A DNA stretch of 64,000 nt from Burhinus oedicnemus. Lineage: Eukaryota > Chordata > Aves > Charadriiformes > Burhinidae. Made by a program: the position numbers and the translations under genes. A model generated the notes under the pieces. That model was not told the origin of the DNA and searched no databases. It saw only the letters and a list, made by a program, of their open reading frames with translations. Position 1 is the stretch's first letter; every line of letters begins with the position of its first letter. Shown one piece after another: positions 25,801 through 39,000 of this stretch. Where the stretch lies: assembly GCA_008921705.1 (NCBI GenBank), contig VFFE01007653.1, forward strand, positions 1,405,209-1,469,208. Reading direction: 5' to 3'.

Positions 25801-28800
25801 ATGCAATTTCCAAACAACATGCTATTTGTATGCGCTTGGTGTGCTTCCTTCTGGCTCAGTTGGTTTCAGATCACGTTGGTGATTAATGAGATGCTACACT
25901 TACGGGTCATGCTAACATGAGAGCACTTCGAAGAGCCTCAGCTGCGGAGCTACACCAACAATCTCTTTACTTAAAAAAAAAAAAAAGTGCGGCAGGAATT
26001 TCATGTAAACAGATTGTCTGAAAGCCAGGGAGACATTTTACAAGATAGGCCAAGCAAACATCTCACAGTAACTAGAAGACACAGTTCCACTCTCTTCTCA
26101 GGAAGAAATCAAATACGTATGGCATTTTTTTCCCCAATTTAATGAGCTAAATCAGCTCACTAGGGGTCAAGAACATCTGAGCGGATTCAAGGGGGACTGG
26201 AGCATGGAGGACCACATAGACAGCAGGTAACTGTTCCAGAAGTAAAACCCTTTCCTGATAGCAATGACCTCACAGATTGGCTCTGCCAGTGCCATGAAAC
26301 TTTACCCCAATTTGTATCTTAACCCCCGGTTAGCAAAGATAAAGGTGGCCAGTGAATGGATGAAACATAAGGAGCTTTCTTCCTAAGTGTCATCTGGCTG
26401 ATCCAGGAGGATGGTTAATCACACAGCACCACAAGTTCCCAGGCAGAAGGATCAGCACAAAGCTAGGATTTTCCTGGGCAGTATTTAACACAGGTAACTT
26501 CACAACAACTACTACCACAAAGTAGAGGCGTTCAGCAATAGGTAAGATGCTTGCTGGCTCTCAGCGAAATATCTTTTTTGAGAAATAATGATGAAAGGAC
26601 AAAACTAAATGGACAGTAAGTTTTTGAAGGTGTCTGTGATGTGCATGATTATCAGCGTCAGATTGCAAGTCTTTATGGCCCTTTTTTAACACTGATTTAA
26701 ACAGTGCCATTTTCCTGTTTTGTGGTATAAAAGGCCTGGAGTAAAAAAAACAGGAATCACAGTGGCACAAACTAGCATTGGATGTGCACAACACGATCTT
26801 TCTGGGAAAAAATTACATTATGAATTCTCAAATTAACATAACAGAAGCAAGGTCACTTTGTAACTGCAACTGAATTTATCTTTGTGGTTGCATAAGGTGG
26901 AGCTCCCCTTCCCCAGCTCAACTGTTGCAGAAATTAGAATTCACTGATCAGTCTTTGAGAAGGATCCCATGACAAGACATTAAACTTTTCAAATCCAAAA
27001 CTTGAAAATTATCCTTTTATAGGCATATGAGACTTGACTTTAGCTCTTCATGGTCCAAGTGTGCTTCGCAACTGAATGTTGTAAGTCACATAAAGAGCCT
27101 TTTTGGAACATTACTTTCCTTCTGATGAATAGCAAGAGTATCGCTTGCTAGCAGGAATCTACAGCATATACATGTTCACATGAACATGCAAACTTTCAAA
27201 ACTAATGTAGAAAAAAGCCCTAATTTGAGTGAAAACTCTTCAGATTCATTCCTGTCATCCTGCAGATAGTAAACAAGCCTCAGCATAGATCATATTTTAC
27301 AAAGAACACAATGTGGTTCCTAGAATCCACCTACGTTAAAAAGAAAAACAAAACAAACAGAGCTCCCCTCCTCTTGCCATCCCAAGAAGGATGACAGAGA
27401 AAAAAAGATAACCTGAAGTTTCTTGTGGAGATTTGCTCATTTGTACAAATCTAGTGGAGAAAATACCCATTTCTGTGCTTGTGCTCCCACGTTTTCTGTC
27501 TCCTGAGCAAGTGACAACTCTACAGCCAGGATTTCTGGCTGTTTATATCCTTTAGAGTCTACGTAGCTTTCAGTGCCCCTGCTGTGACAACCAAACTGAA
27601 GTCCATAACTGAACAAATACGCATGCAACCAGGCAGGACTAGAGAAAAACTCACCAGCACGTGTCACTGGCTCACACAAGCTGGCCTAACGTCGTGCTTC
27701 AGAATTATTTCAGACTCCTGCATCCAGTTCCTGCCATCCCTTTCAATTCTATGCTTGGGTTGGAAATTAGAGTCACTTTTCTTTGTAGCCAAATTTGTTT
27801 CAAGAAGGAAAGTAGCAGGGCAAGAAACAAACTCGAGTGTCCTAAACCACTACTTCCAGAATTATCCAATTTAAATTTAAATTTAAACTTTAAAGAACCA
27901 AACAAAACATAAGCTATTTTGATTCAGGAAGATCATTAATAATCTTTGAACTCTTTGGTTTTCCTGTGGTTTGGGACTCACAGATTTCAGTCTCCTTTCA
28001 ATCATCTCCCCTTATGAAAACAGATGCAATATAACACAAGACTGTCCAAGAGGGAGTAAACTTGGAGCAAGAGACACAGAGACTCCCAGGAGTTACTACA
28101 GCTGAATTTGAGAATTCAGTTTTTACAAATACCAACATATCCTTGGACCCTTTTACTCTTCACTCCCTAAAACATCTCCAAATAATTTTCATCCATAGAC
28201 TTCACTGGTCTCTCTTCTCCTTATTTGCCTTCACACTGTACTACAATTTTGCTATGTATTGGTGCTGGCTTTCAAGCCAGCCGGTTACCAAGCAAACTAT
28301 TTTAAGAATGGCAGACCTTGAAACAGCGTCAGGATGACCAGAGCACAAAAATCAGTGCCCCCTTCTAAAGCCCAGTAATGCTAATCACAAGCATGATAAA
28401 GCCCAAAAATATCATAAAGCACAGAAAACTGAAGTTGTTGTTATGAATCCAAGCCTTACCAAATCTACTCATAAGAACAATTTCACACCTGGACTAGATC
28501 CACCTGAGTACTCTGCTTCCCCCAGCAGCCAGGAACAGAAGTATGGGTGCCAGAAGAATGGCTCCATAGTGATAATTCCTTGGGACATTACCATAGCTTC
28601 CAAAATTTTGTGCCTACAGGCTTTCCTGAATCAGAGTTTGTATATTCAATCTTTTTCCATTATTTGCCCAAGGACTTCTTGAATCATTTTGGCTCTGCTC
28701 TTACTTGCTTTGCTTCAATCCACCAGGTTGCTTTCCTATTGCTAGTACAGAAGACAGAGGGCAAAGCTGGATTTCCATGGCTTCACCCACACTGAGCAGA

Positions 28801-31800
28801 AAAAAAGCAGCATGGGGGAGCACAGTGGGGACACAGCCAGCCTGCATGGATGTGAACCAAGCCAGCATAGTTTTATTGGCTACCTTGTTTCATGTTCTTT
28901 GAACTTTTAAGACTTACTTTGGCATCTTGCTGCTTCACTTTCATGTGGGTAAGAAACTGGGCAGGAGAAGAGAGAGACAACAACTCTCATTTTGCTGTGA
29001 GACTTGGATGGCTTTTGTGGTTCCGGGTGAAACCTGAACAAAAGGAAGAGAGCCACAAATCATGCACTCCATGCACTTCAGACGTTACTGCTAACTTTTA
29101 TCTTAACCAGTCTCAAAACAGGACTATTCAGACCTGGTAGAAGGGAATGAGAATTCCTTCACCTCAGTCTGTGCTTGGAAGAAGGGGGTCAAGAAGGGGA
29201 GCAATACCCACTCCCACAGCTTTGAGCCTGGGTCCCTGGGTTGCTAGGAACTGCTGTTGTCACCTAATTTAATATTATTGCAGTTCAGATGAGCACATGT
29301 TGGTAAACAAAGCAGCAATGGAAGGGCAGCATCCTGTTTACATTTCACTGCACGATGATTCATTTATGGTTCTTCAACAGGGCAGAGGCTGTAATCATGC
29401 AAAAGGTCAGCAGTTTCTGTTAGGGCTTTTGCATTTAGTCAGATAGTGCTTAGGTTAAAAAAAAATCCAGTGTTGATATAATCCTGCCGAACAGTCTTCA
29501 TCTTTCCTGGAAATCAAGAGTTTGACGTAGATGGAACTTCTTTAATTTAAGGTATGGAAAACACTCCCCATGTTTCAAAAGAAAGTTGATTGTCTTTGAG
29601 TACAACAAATGTAATCTGCCTGCACACCATGCCTTCTGGTGAATGCTGGCAATGTGCCATCTCTCCGAGATCCCCAAAACCAACATTGCCAGACTTGCAA
29701 GGTGAGGAAGAAGAAATCACACTGAGCATTAATGGCCTCTGTTAAATGCAGCGGGGAAAGCTCTGTCATTGTTTTGATAAATAATTACAGATGAGCAAAT
29801 AATCTGAAGCACTTGCCCTTCTATTATACAGCATATGGCCTGCAGGATCAGCCATTTAACTTCAGCATTAAGATATCGAACATGATATCCGGCACAGTAG
29901 GAGCTAATCAGTTTCTGATGAGCTATGATTTCTTCATGCTTAGCATTTGCCTGAAATCTCATCTTCCACCCCAGTCACTGAGTTTTACCTTTCATGTGCG
30001 TTATGTACAGCTTCTCGTGGTGCGGCTTCACTGTGAAGGTAACACCACACATGCAGGCAATGCTTGTCCCCGGTCTCTGCAGAAATACACTTTATGAAAT
30101 CCGTGCATGAGCTCCCAAATAAGCTATAGATTTAGAAGTTGACACCAACTCTTAAATACGGCAAACCCTCCCAATGTGTATCCTCTTCAAACACTAAATT
30201 TAGCTTGCCTATAACAGAATACACATGAGGAATAACCTTTCCCCACTGTTGGAAGAGTCTGACCTTACAGTGCTACATGATTTATATTACAATCAAATAA
30301 ACATGGCCTCTGAGAAGGTTAGAGCTACTTACTGCTTTCCAAATACTCCCTCACATATGCACTTTCAAGCCAAAGATGTCCTTAAATCAGTAACTACTTC
30401 AACAAGCCCTCGAGGAACTAAGATATAATTATTACAGCACCAGCTCCTGATTAAGGACTTGTTTGGAAAAAGGCTCATTAATTTGCATGCACATCTGATT
30501 GACTGTGATGGAAGGAAGCCGGCAGAAAGTTATGCAGGGACCTCTACACAGTGCTCAGAGCATCAAACATATGTCTGTTAGAAGAATTGCCACCTGTTTG
30601 TTTTCCGTCTCTTCTGTACCTTAACCCCTAAAAACTCAGATCTTTCTTTTTTTGCTGGCCTAATTAATACTACCAGTTCTGTGCAAGTCTATCCAGATTG
30701 TAAAGACTTTCACAAAAAATGAAGCCATGCAGGGAAGTCTGATCTGTTTCCAAAGAGTGCACAACAGGAGAGAGGGAGGCCAGCATGGCTGGGGAAATAA
30801 TTTGCTGCCTGTTTTCCACTCTGTTCCACTGCTATATGAAATAGAGCCATCTTACAGCAATATGAAAAGTAACACTGTACAACTGTTAACATGATATTAA
30901 GGACTGCTCAGAAAAATGTGAAATAGCTCAATTTTATGAGTACATTTTAATAAGCAGGAAGATTTAATCACAGTTTTATCTGTGCTGTGAAAAGGGAGGT
31001 TGGTAAGCTTTATGAGCCAGGGGTATGCAACTGAATTATCACAGGACAGTTGGCCAGAGTTATGCTGGAAACCAGAAGGAAGGTAGCTAAAACTACCATA
31101 CTACTTAAGCAAGACAAAGGCCACTGGAACAGGAACAATGGGAATAATAAATACACAGGAGTACACAGGCCAATTTACCTGGCAACATTCCCCAGCATCA
31201 ACTAATGATACCACAAACCCGCAGCAAGGATGGAGCCCTGCCTGCAGAGAGGCCCGAGTGCCAACAGAAACTTCTCCATATCCAGATCCACCACCGACTC
31301 CAGCGCATGCGTGAGTGTTCACTTTGGCTCCAGTTTCCCATGCCTGTGTACAGCTGGTGGTAAGTACATACAGCCTCAGTCTGAAGAAGATACATACCCT
31401 GGAACTGACCCTGTTTTGATGGAGAATTCCATGAGAAAATGGAAAAAGTTGTGTGGGGATATCAGGAAGGCTCGTTTTCTTCACGCCCTGACACAGCAGA
31501 AAAACAGAGTGAACGTGTTTGTCCTCCCAGCTACTTTTGCACTTGTTCCATTTGTATAATATTCAATATTTCAGGTCAGACACTGGTGCTGCTCTCAAGT
31601 GAGCAGCACATCTTGCACACAAAATCCTTCATATTCTTAATTCCAGGGAGTTACGCCCCGAATAAATGGTTGCAAGCTGGTTGGGGGCAATAGCTCTCCC
31701 CTCTTTGAAGAGTGTTTGACATCACCAGGTCTTTAGGCACTACCATTAACATTAAAACTTTTCACCTGCTGCTGATTCCAACCATTCATAAGCTTCTTCC

Positions 31801-32934
31801 CAAACTCCAGAAGGTTTTTGTTTTGTTTTGCTTTCCTAAATATCTACTTGCTTGTTTGTCTTGGCAAAAATATTCTTGTGTTCGCAGTTAAACTTTCAAG
31901 AACCTGAAGGAATCCAAGAGCTGTCTACTTTTTCTCCATAAATCTCAAAGAGATCATGTTGGCAGCTGGTACTACTCTCCTGGACATGGATTACACAGTT
32001 CTTTTCAAGGACCATTTCTCCCCCTCTCCTCCCCCCCTGAAGATTAATTCCTGCACTCCTGACGATAGAGTATCATCTGCTATCTAGACCCTGGAGAGCA
32101 GTTTCACCGGCAAAAGGACCACCTCTGAGGTGGACAAAGGCCAGCTCTTCAGGCCTTTTAAAACTTTTCCTACAAACCTTGCACAAAGACAAAGAAAAGC
32201 CTGTTCCTCTGCCTTCGTGTCCATTTCGCTTCCAGTTTGCTTCCCTCGCTTTTTTCTGTGTGCTTTTACACTGGCGATAAACAGGGAGGGCTGATAGCAG
32301 CGAACACGGGCAGCTCTCTGCTGTCCGTGGTTGTTGAGCACCTGGCAAGCACCAAAGGCTCGGCAGGGCAGCCGCGTCCATACAACCCGGTTTCAGGGAC
32401 AAACCCTTCCCCAGCACCGCTGCAATTCTGGCAGAGCCGCAACCAGAAGCGACACCCCACAATGTCCAGGGTGGCTGGCTTTGCAGGCTTCTGCATGTGC
32501 TAACAATTGGGGCACGCAGGTGCTTTCACACTCCCCTTACTGCAGCAAGAAGAGGGAAAATCTGCAGGTGGTGGGATGGGCCAGCAGCTCTGAACATCAC
32601 CTGCCTTCAGCAGGGACACGGCTCTGTTGAGCAGAGCCCAGTGCCAGGGCACATGTGTTTCAGCATCCCTGTAGCATGGGTCACACTGGCCGTACGATAG
32701 CATGGCACGGCGCTGCAGAGCCCGTGGGGCCATGCACAGCCCTGTTGCAGTCCCTTAAATTGTTTGCAGCCGCATGGCAATGGCGCACAGCCCCAGGCGG
32801 CTGGCACCACCACAGAGAGGAGACCAGCTGGCGTGGCCCTGGAGGTGGCCCCCCAGCAGAAGGTGGGAGCTGCAGGCAGCCCTGGGTCACATTACCTCAT
32901 CAGGCAAGAGTGATCTTGATGAATTTGAACCCAC
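22816..32934. other. Intergenic DNA, no gene recognised
   Basis: About 10 kb without any exon I can recognise. Open frames are short, and several overlap on both strands in GC-richer patches (for example 24060-24400 and 32070-32900), which explains their existence without coding. A short AATTTA tandem run is at 27868-27890 and a poly-A run near 25973-25986. The stretches 25740-25960 and 30420-30560 look like possible regulatory DNA. Confidence 0.5.
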
Positions 32935-33070
32935 TGCCTATCCTTGGAGATATTCAAAAGCCCTCTGGACGGGGTCCTGGGCAACCAGCTCTAGGCAGCC
33001 CTGCTTGAGCAGGGAGGTTGGGCAAGATGACCTGCAGAGGACCCTGCCAGCCTCCACCCTTCTGCGAAAT
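32935..33070 (+). mobile_element. CR1 LINE 3'-end fragment
   Basis: The fragment reads tccttggagatattcaaaag, then ctggacggggtcctgggcaa, cagctctaggcagccctgct, tgagcaggg and cctgcagaggaccctgccag. This is the end of CR1 ORF2 plus its 3' UTR on the plus strand. It stops at a degraded version of the terminal octamer (cttctgcgaaatctt). Confidence 0.88.
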
Positions 33071-36000
33071 CTTAAGGTCTGTCAGTTCCTACTGAAGACG
33101 GTTGTGTAACTCCGGTTCAGCTATATATAAAATTCATAAAAATTACGTTGTGACCGACTCTACCCAGTGCTCTCATTGAGGACTGTAGAACCAGAATACA
33201 ATCAGAGATTTTAAAACTCATAAAATCCAAATCAGCATACTTAGATGAACACTGCCAGCTGGTGTTAGGTCCAAGAAAATCTTGGCTTTCTGTACAAATA
33301 TGGTTTTACTAAGAGCTCAGTAGGAATGGAAATATTTTCTTGAGGAGTAGAAAAGAAAAATGGTTTAATCAAGCTGTCTCTGCATAGCTGCAAATCAAAT
33401 ACTATTCTGGTGCATGGGAGCTTTGCAGTTTATATAACCTGCCTGTAGGAATACTAGAGAGATCCAGAAAGAAAAGTGAAAATTGCTCAAATCAATATGA
33501 ACATGAAAATGCTTAAAATCAATAAGATGTGAAGTGAGTTACTTTCATTGCTCAATAACCAGGGAAGAAAATGAAGCTTTAACACCTACAGGTAATGAGT
33601 TACAGCAATACTTGTTAAAAAAAAAAAAAAAATTTACTTAGCCCCTACAATTTTATTGATGTGACCAGCACTGATGGTTAGGAAAGAATATAATAAATCA
33701 TGTCAACACAAAGCTAAATATTACAAAAGTGTATTTGCATTCCATTTAGGAAAGTTCTGATACACGAAAGCCAAGAGCTACTGATTGCTGCTTTTGTTTC
33801 CCAAACGTCAACCCATGCACGTTGTAAGGTCTATAAAACCAATAAACAAACACAATGAGTTCGTTGGACTAAGTGTATGCTTTAACCTCAGAATATATTA
33901 ATCTGTATATACAAACACTGTGTGAGAAGAGCTCTCTGTTTCTCGATTACACACTGTGGTTTTTATACATATGGTAAATAACCTTTGGAAAGACTGCCTC
34001 TGATTTCCCTGCACAGTAAGCCAATTCACTGCTCAAACATGAATATAAATCACAAGCTTCATGAAAAAAAGGATTGGCTTCTTGAAAAGTGGAACCATTT
34101 GTCCTGCACTTGGTGGGCGCACTTGGCAGTGGTGACCCCAGACATGACTCCCAGCAACAGCCTTGTGCCCTGCAATGCACCTCGTGCCTGGGGACAGCGT
34201 GGCAGATGGACAGAGCAGCCTCCTCGCTTTGCAAAGAACTGCTTGAAATGTTCAAAAGTTACCATGTGGTTTAGCATGTCCTGAAAAATTATAGTGGCCA
34301 GCACGCGAAGTATCAGCTGAAGAGATGTTTTTAGAAAGATCTGTAGGTATTACACCGGCACAGGTGCCACCTGCAGGTTATTAAACAAGCAGTGCAGGAA
34401 GGAGACGGCACGATTACTCCTCATCTGCTCTTCCAGGTCCTCGCTTAGGCTTAATCTATCCATACCTACCACACTCGAAAATAACCTGTGAGCACTCAAA
34501 CCTCAGCAGAGAGTTTGCATGTTGCTTCACCAAGGTAGAGTTATAATCCGTAACAAACGTAGACACTAACTTGTTATGACCCTTGGGAGGCAGACCCAGC
34601 CTGGAGGGAGGATAAAGGCATATTCTGCTTACACAACGCAGCACATGCTGCAGTTGGGTGCTCCTCTGAACCTCCTCATGTTTCTGCAAACCGGGTGCCT
34701 TCAGCAAAAGCTGCGTCCCTGCCCGCTGCAGTGACCTATGTATCTTCGGATACTTGGGCCTTAGTGCCTACAACAACGGATTTAAACTTCTGAGAGGGTG
34801 TTCTTTAACAGGGAAAGCAGAAACGATGAAACATCCCATGGAAAATGAAGTGGTTCAAAAAGAAACTAAGGACTGAAAAAGGATCTGTCCTTGGAGTCCT
34901 CATACACCTTTAAAAAAAATTATGTATGTGTATATGCACGCACACAGAGGCATTAGCTTTAAAGAGTTTTCTGCATGGTAAGAAGTACAGATCAGCAAAC
35001 CCGCAATGTACATTTCCAAATTTTTAATAGATTTCCTTCTCCAACAGAAAGTTACGAAAGGTTTAACAAGCAGAAACCTCAAGTTTCTGTAGGGTACAAA
35101 ATATTCTTTCCTAGAAAAATGAATTATTTGGGCCTGTCTTACAGGCAATGAAAATGATTTTATGGGACTGGAGCTCTTAGACTTCATTCTGCTGTGCAGT
35201 TCTGGCTCGAGCACTGCCACACAGCGATGCTACCTGCTTACAGCAGCTTGATGCACCCTGCACGCCCAAACTTGTGCAGCATCACTGCAATCATCCATGT
35301 GTGCAAGATGTAATCTGCTCTGCCTCTGGCATAATCAGGAGAAATCCTTCTGTTTGAGACACTGCATGATACTGCTGCTGAGCAAAGGGAGAACGGAAAT
35401 GCCCGAACTCTTACTACAGGGCAAAAAAGCAATTGAAGAAGTGGTGAAAGATGACAGCAGAGGGCTTCTTCTAAATGACTGTCTGCAGGTGTGCTTTGTG
35501 TGTTTTTTTAAAGGAGTGAAAATCTAGGCCCTGATTTAAACGGTGAACAAAGTGAAGGTCTGCATGAGAGGTATAGCAAAAACGCTTGAATATCACCTTA
35601 ACTCAAGTTGAGGTGTAGGCAGATGGGGGAATATTTCCTCCACTACAGAAGTAACAAGAATGAGCCCTGTGGATTTATTTCTCCCCTCTTGGATGGACAC
35701 CTCCTGCCATTTTCCAAGAAGCTGGAGACACCAGCAGGCAGCTTTATTTCACTTGGACCGATCCCAGGATAAAAGCCAGCCTTTCCTCCTTCAGTCACAG
35801 ACTCCATGAATCCCCAAAGTCTTACCATAAAAGAGCTTTGTACTGTGTAAGTGCCTGACCTCCATTACACACGTAGCCTTTTATTTTTATTTATAAAAAT
35901 CCTTAGCAGCTTTCTATGCCCACACATGGCTGTTCCCTAAAGCAGGAGGATGTGCCCATAACTGCAAACAAGCATGTGAGCCAGGAACGAGAGGGCATTT

Positions 36001-39000
36001 AACCCAGGATGAAAACATCTGCAGCATCTTTTACCCAATTAGCATGAGAACAGAAGAAACTAGTGAGAAATGTTATCTTCCTCCCTGAGCAAGAGAGGCA
36101 GAGTATCACTTCACATCCCAGAGACAGGCTGGCACATTAATACATCTTATTCCCTAACTCCCTTAGATGTGGATAGTTGCAACAAATTTGTTTTGAATTA
36201 GAAGTCGAAAACCCAGTCATGAAGTCTTGTTTTCAGCCATAGTGAGTATCTGTTACTCCCACTGATGAGCAGGAATGGGGTTGCTCTCCATCTTTGAAAA
36301 AGGAGGTAATTACACGTCAAAATAAAGGTGCTTTATGCTAGCCACTCAGATTTGAAGATTTTTTCCAAAAGTCCCAAAAACTTGCCGTAAGTGTTCATGG
36401 CCTATTTCCAACAAGCGTCATCAGCATCAGAACTGCAGTGCAGGAGAGAGATAAAAACTTGTTATAAAAATCCAGTGGAAAAAAAAACCCTCCTTTAAGT
36501 GAGCTGCAAGTTGCAGACTGTAAAAAGAGATCTCACCCCAACCCTGATGAGAAACAATCTAGCTGTGAATACATCAATGAGAGCACGTCTCAGCTATATC
36601 TTTTCTGTCCTCTAGTGTCAGCTTTTTGTGATGAACAGAATCAGAATAACCCTTTTTCCGTTGTCCATTTTAACTGCTTTTTTTTAAGCAAAGAAATACC
36701 TATACTATTGTGAAGACTGAACACTGGTAGAGACACCTCTGAAAAGAGGCCATGGCCAAGTTTTGACTGAAAAGCATCAGCCTTTCCCGAGCCCAACTGC
36801 ACAGTTTCAGACAGCATCACTGCAGCACATGAATGCAACTAGCAATCTTCAAACAGGAGACTCACTTCAGGGAAGAATTGCGGCAGAACAGAGAACACAA
36901 CTGATTTTGCTCCCAGCTTTTCTTTAAACAAGTGTTCATGTATGCACAGAGTTTGTGTAGCTAAAAATATAACAGAACTGTCTTTCCCTCCTTGATTTAC
37001 AATACAGCTATCCATGCAGGCTGTTCTGCTTAAGAACATCTCTAGCCAAACTCCAACAGGCAGTTATTTCACGAGTATAGTCATAAATTATACCAAAGTA
37101 GAACAGTTCTATGAACAGTACAATCGTCTCTGCATTTAGGGGCTTGTATAGTAAAGCATCAAAAACACCTAGAATGCTTAGTTACACTAGTTTTGAGAAA
37201 CAAAACCAAATTAACTAATTACAGTTGCACAAAATCTGCGCGTAGAGCAGGAGCAGAGACCAGAGCCAGCCAAAGATCTCCAGCACCCTCTTCTGGTTCG
37301 TGGAGCCCACAGGCACGACTGCAGCTAGAAACCTCCCTTCTGCTCAAGTGGCGTTGATAGGCCCAGTTAATACACACTTAGATGCGACCTACCGGGATGT
37401 CAGTGCCCTCAGCAGCACAGGACATCCTATTGTTTTGAAATTTTCAGGAAGAAACCTCAACTGTTGCAATATTGTTCCTATGAGTCTCAGCATCCATTAT
37501 TTGTTACTGCACTTGTTAGAAGCTCTAGATTCAGGGCCAGAATTTTTATGTACCGGACAATGTAGATACACTGGGAAAAACTGCTTACAAGAGACCAGTG
37601 GGAAAGCAGAGACAATCCACATGCAGCATGGCCCAAGAGCCAGGCAGAGATCAGAGTAACCTGAGTTGTCAAGGTTCATTTTGCTTCATTTAATTTTGGA
37701 AGGTTTGGGGCAGGGAGGGGAAGGGCTGTCAGACACCATCTCTAGGCAGGAAGACAACAACAAAATTTCACTGACGTCCAGAGACAGCATGGAAGAAAGT
37801 ATCAGGATGCCCTTTTCAAACCTGACCATATGGATGACACAATCCAGCATTACTGGCCAAAGGCAGACACCATCCTCTTGAAGTTAAGAGAAAAGTGACA
37901 CATTGAGTGGGAGTATGTACATTGCAGGGGACTCAAAAGTATGTTTAATGTAATCAGGGGGAGGAGATACATGGAAGGAACCAGAGAGAATCAAAGATGG
38001 AAGAACCCATGCGGCATCACCCTGAGACAGGTGAGGCAGCATGGTGCTGAGGCCAGAGATGGTGCTGCTGACTTCAGAGCTGGGCAGATGAGAAAAGCCC
38101 CACTGAAGAATCTTGGGATACATAGGCAGAATAGGTTATACCTTAGAGATGTTATATACAATGAAGATCTGTAACAGCTAGACACAGTTATGAGAACCCA
38201 CAGATTATGAATGATGGAGAGACACACAAGATAACAAGTTAGTAATTAGGAATGGAAGTGAAGAGAGAAATGATCAGAAGATACTATTTAAAAGTAAGAA
38301 AATAGAAACCAGACGACTGGTTGGGAAGTTTGTTCTCTTGGCTGAGCAATACTGCTTCTGCACCGCATGCAGCCATTCACTTTTCTTCCTGTCACACCGG
38401 TATTTTAGGTCATTGGTGTCAATAGCTCTGAGGTCTGGGCCACACAACATTGAGCAGCTTCTTCCTCTTGGGGATCAGATGCTTGAAAAACAATCATCAC
38501 CTCTGTTTTCTCTGGCCATACTAGAGCTCCCCCAAAGCCCAGACTTCCATCATTTTGCACAGAGCTAAGGCACAGAAAGCACCCTTGAGGCTCGACCATG
38601 CAGAGGCCCTGGCCACGCAGCCGGAGGGGAAGGTCACCTGGCCTGACCAAGGACTAACATTACCCTAGGACCTTGCTAAAGTAAACCAAAGATAAAATTA
38701 CGTATCTGTCCCTGTGTGGTCAAGCTTTCTTGCATGATGGGGGGGATGATACCATCACAGAAGAGCTTTGCAGGAGGACCAGGCTCATGCTGAAGAAGTT
38801 CCTGGGAACAAGAACTTCTTCAAGAGCAGAGAGGACAGCTGGATGCCCAGGCAACAAGGTCCAGAGACATCTCCCTGCGCTCCAAGACAAGCTGCTATTC
38901 CCCACGCCATTAACAACCAAGAAAAACAGCTATAAGCAAAACCATTAACTCCACATACACTGATACATGACAAACGTACAACATTTGGCAAATCCTAATT

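Noticed and set aside
32073..32900. Cluster of overlapping open frames on both strands
   Set aside because: A GC-richer patch has fewer stop codons in all frames. Translations are Cys/Pro/Trp-rich without homology, and no splice structure is convincing.
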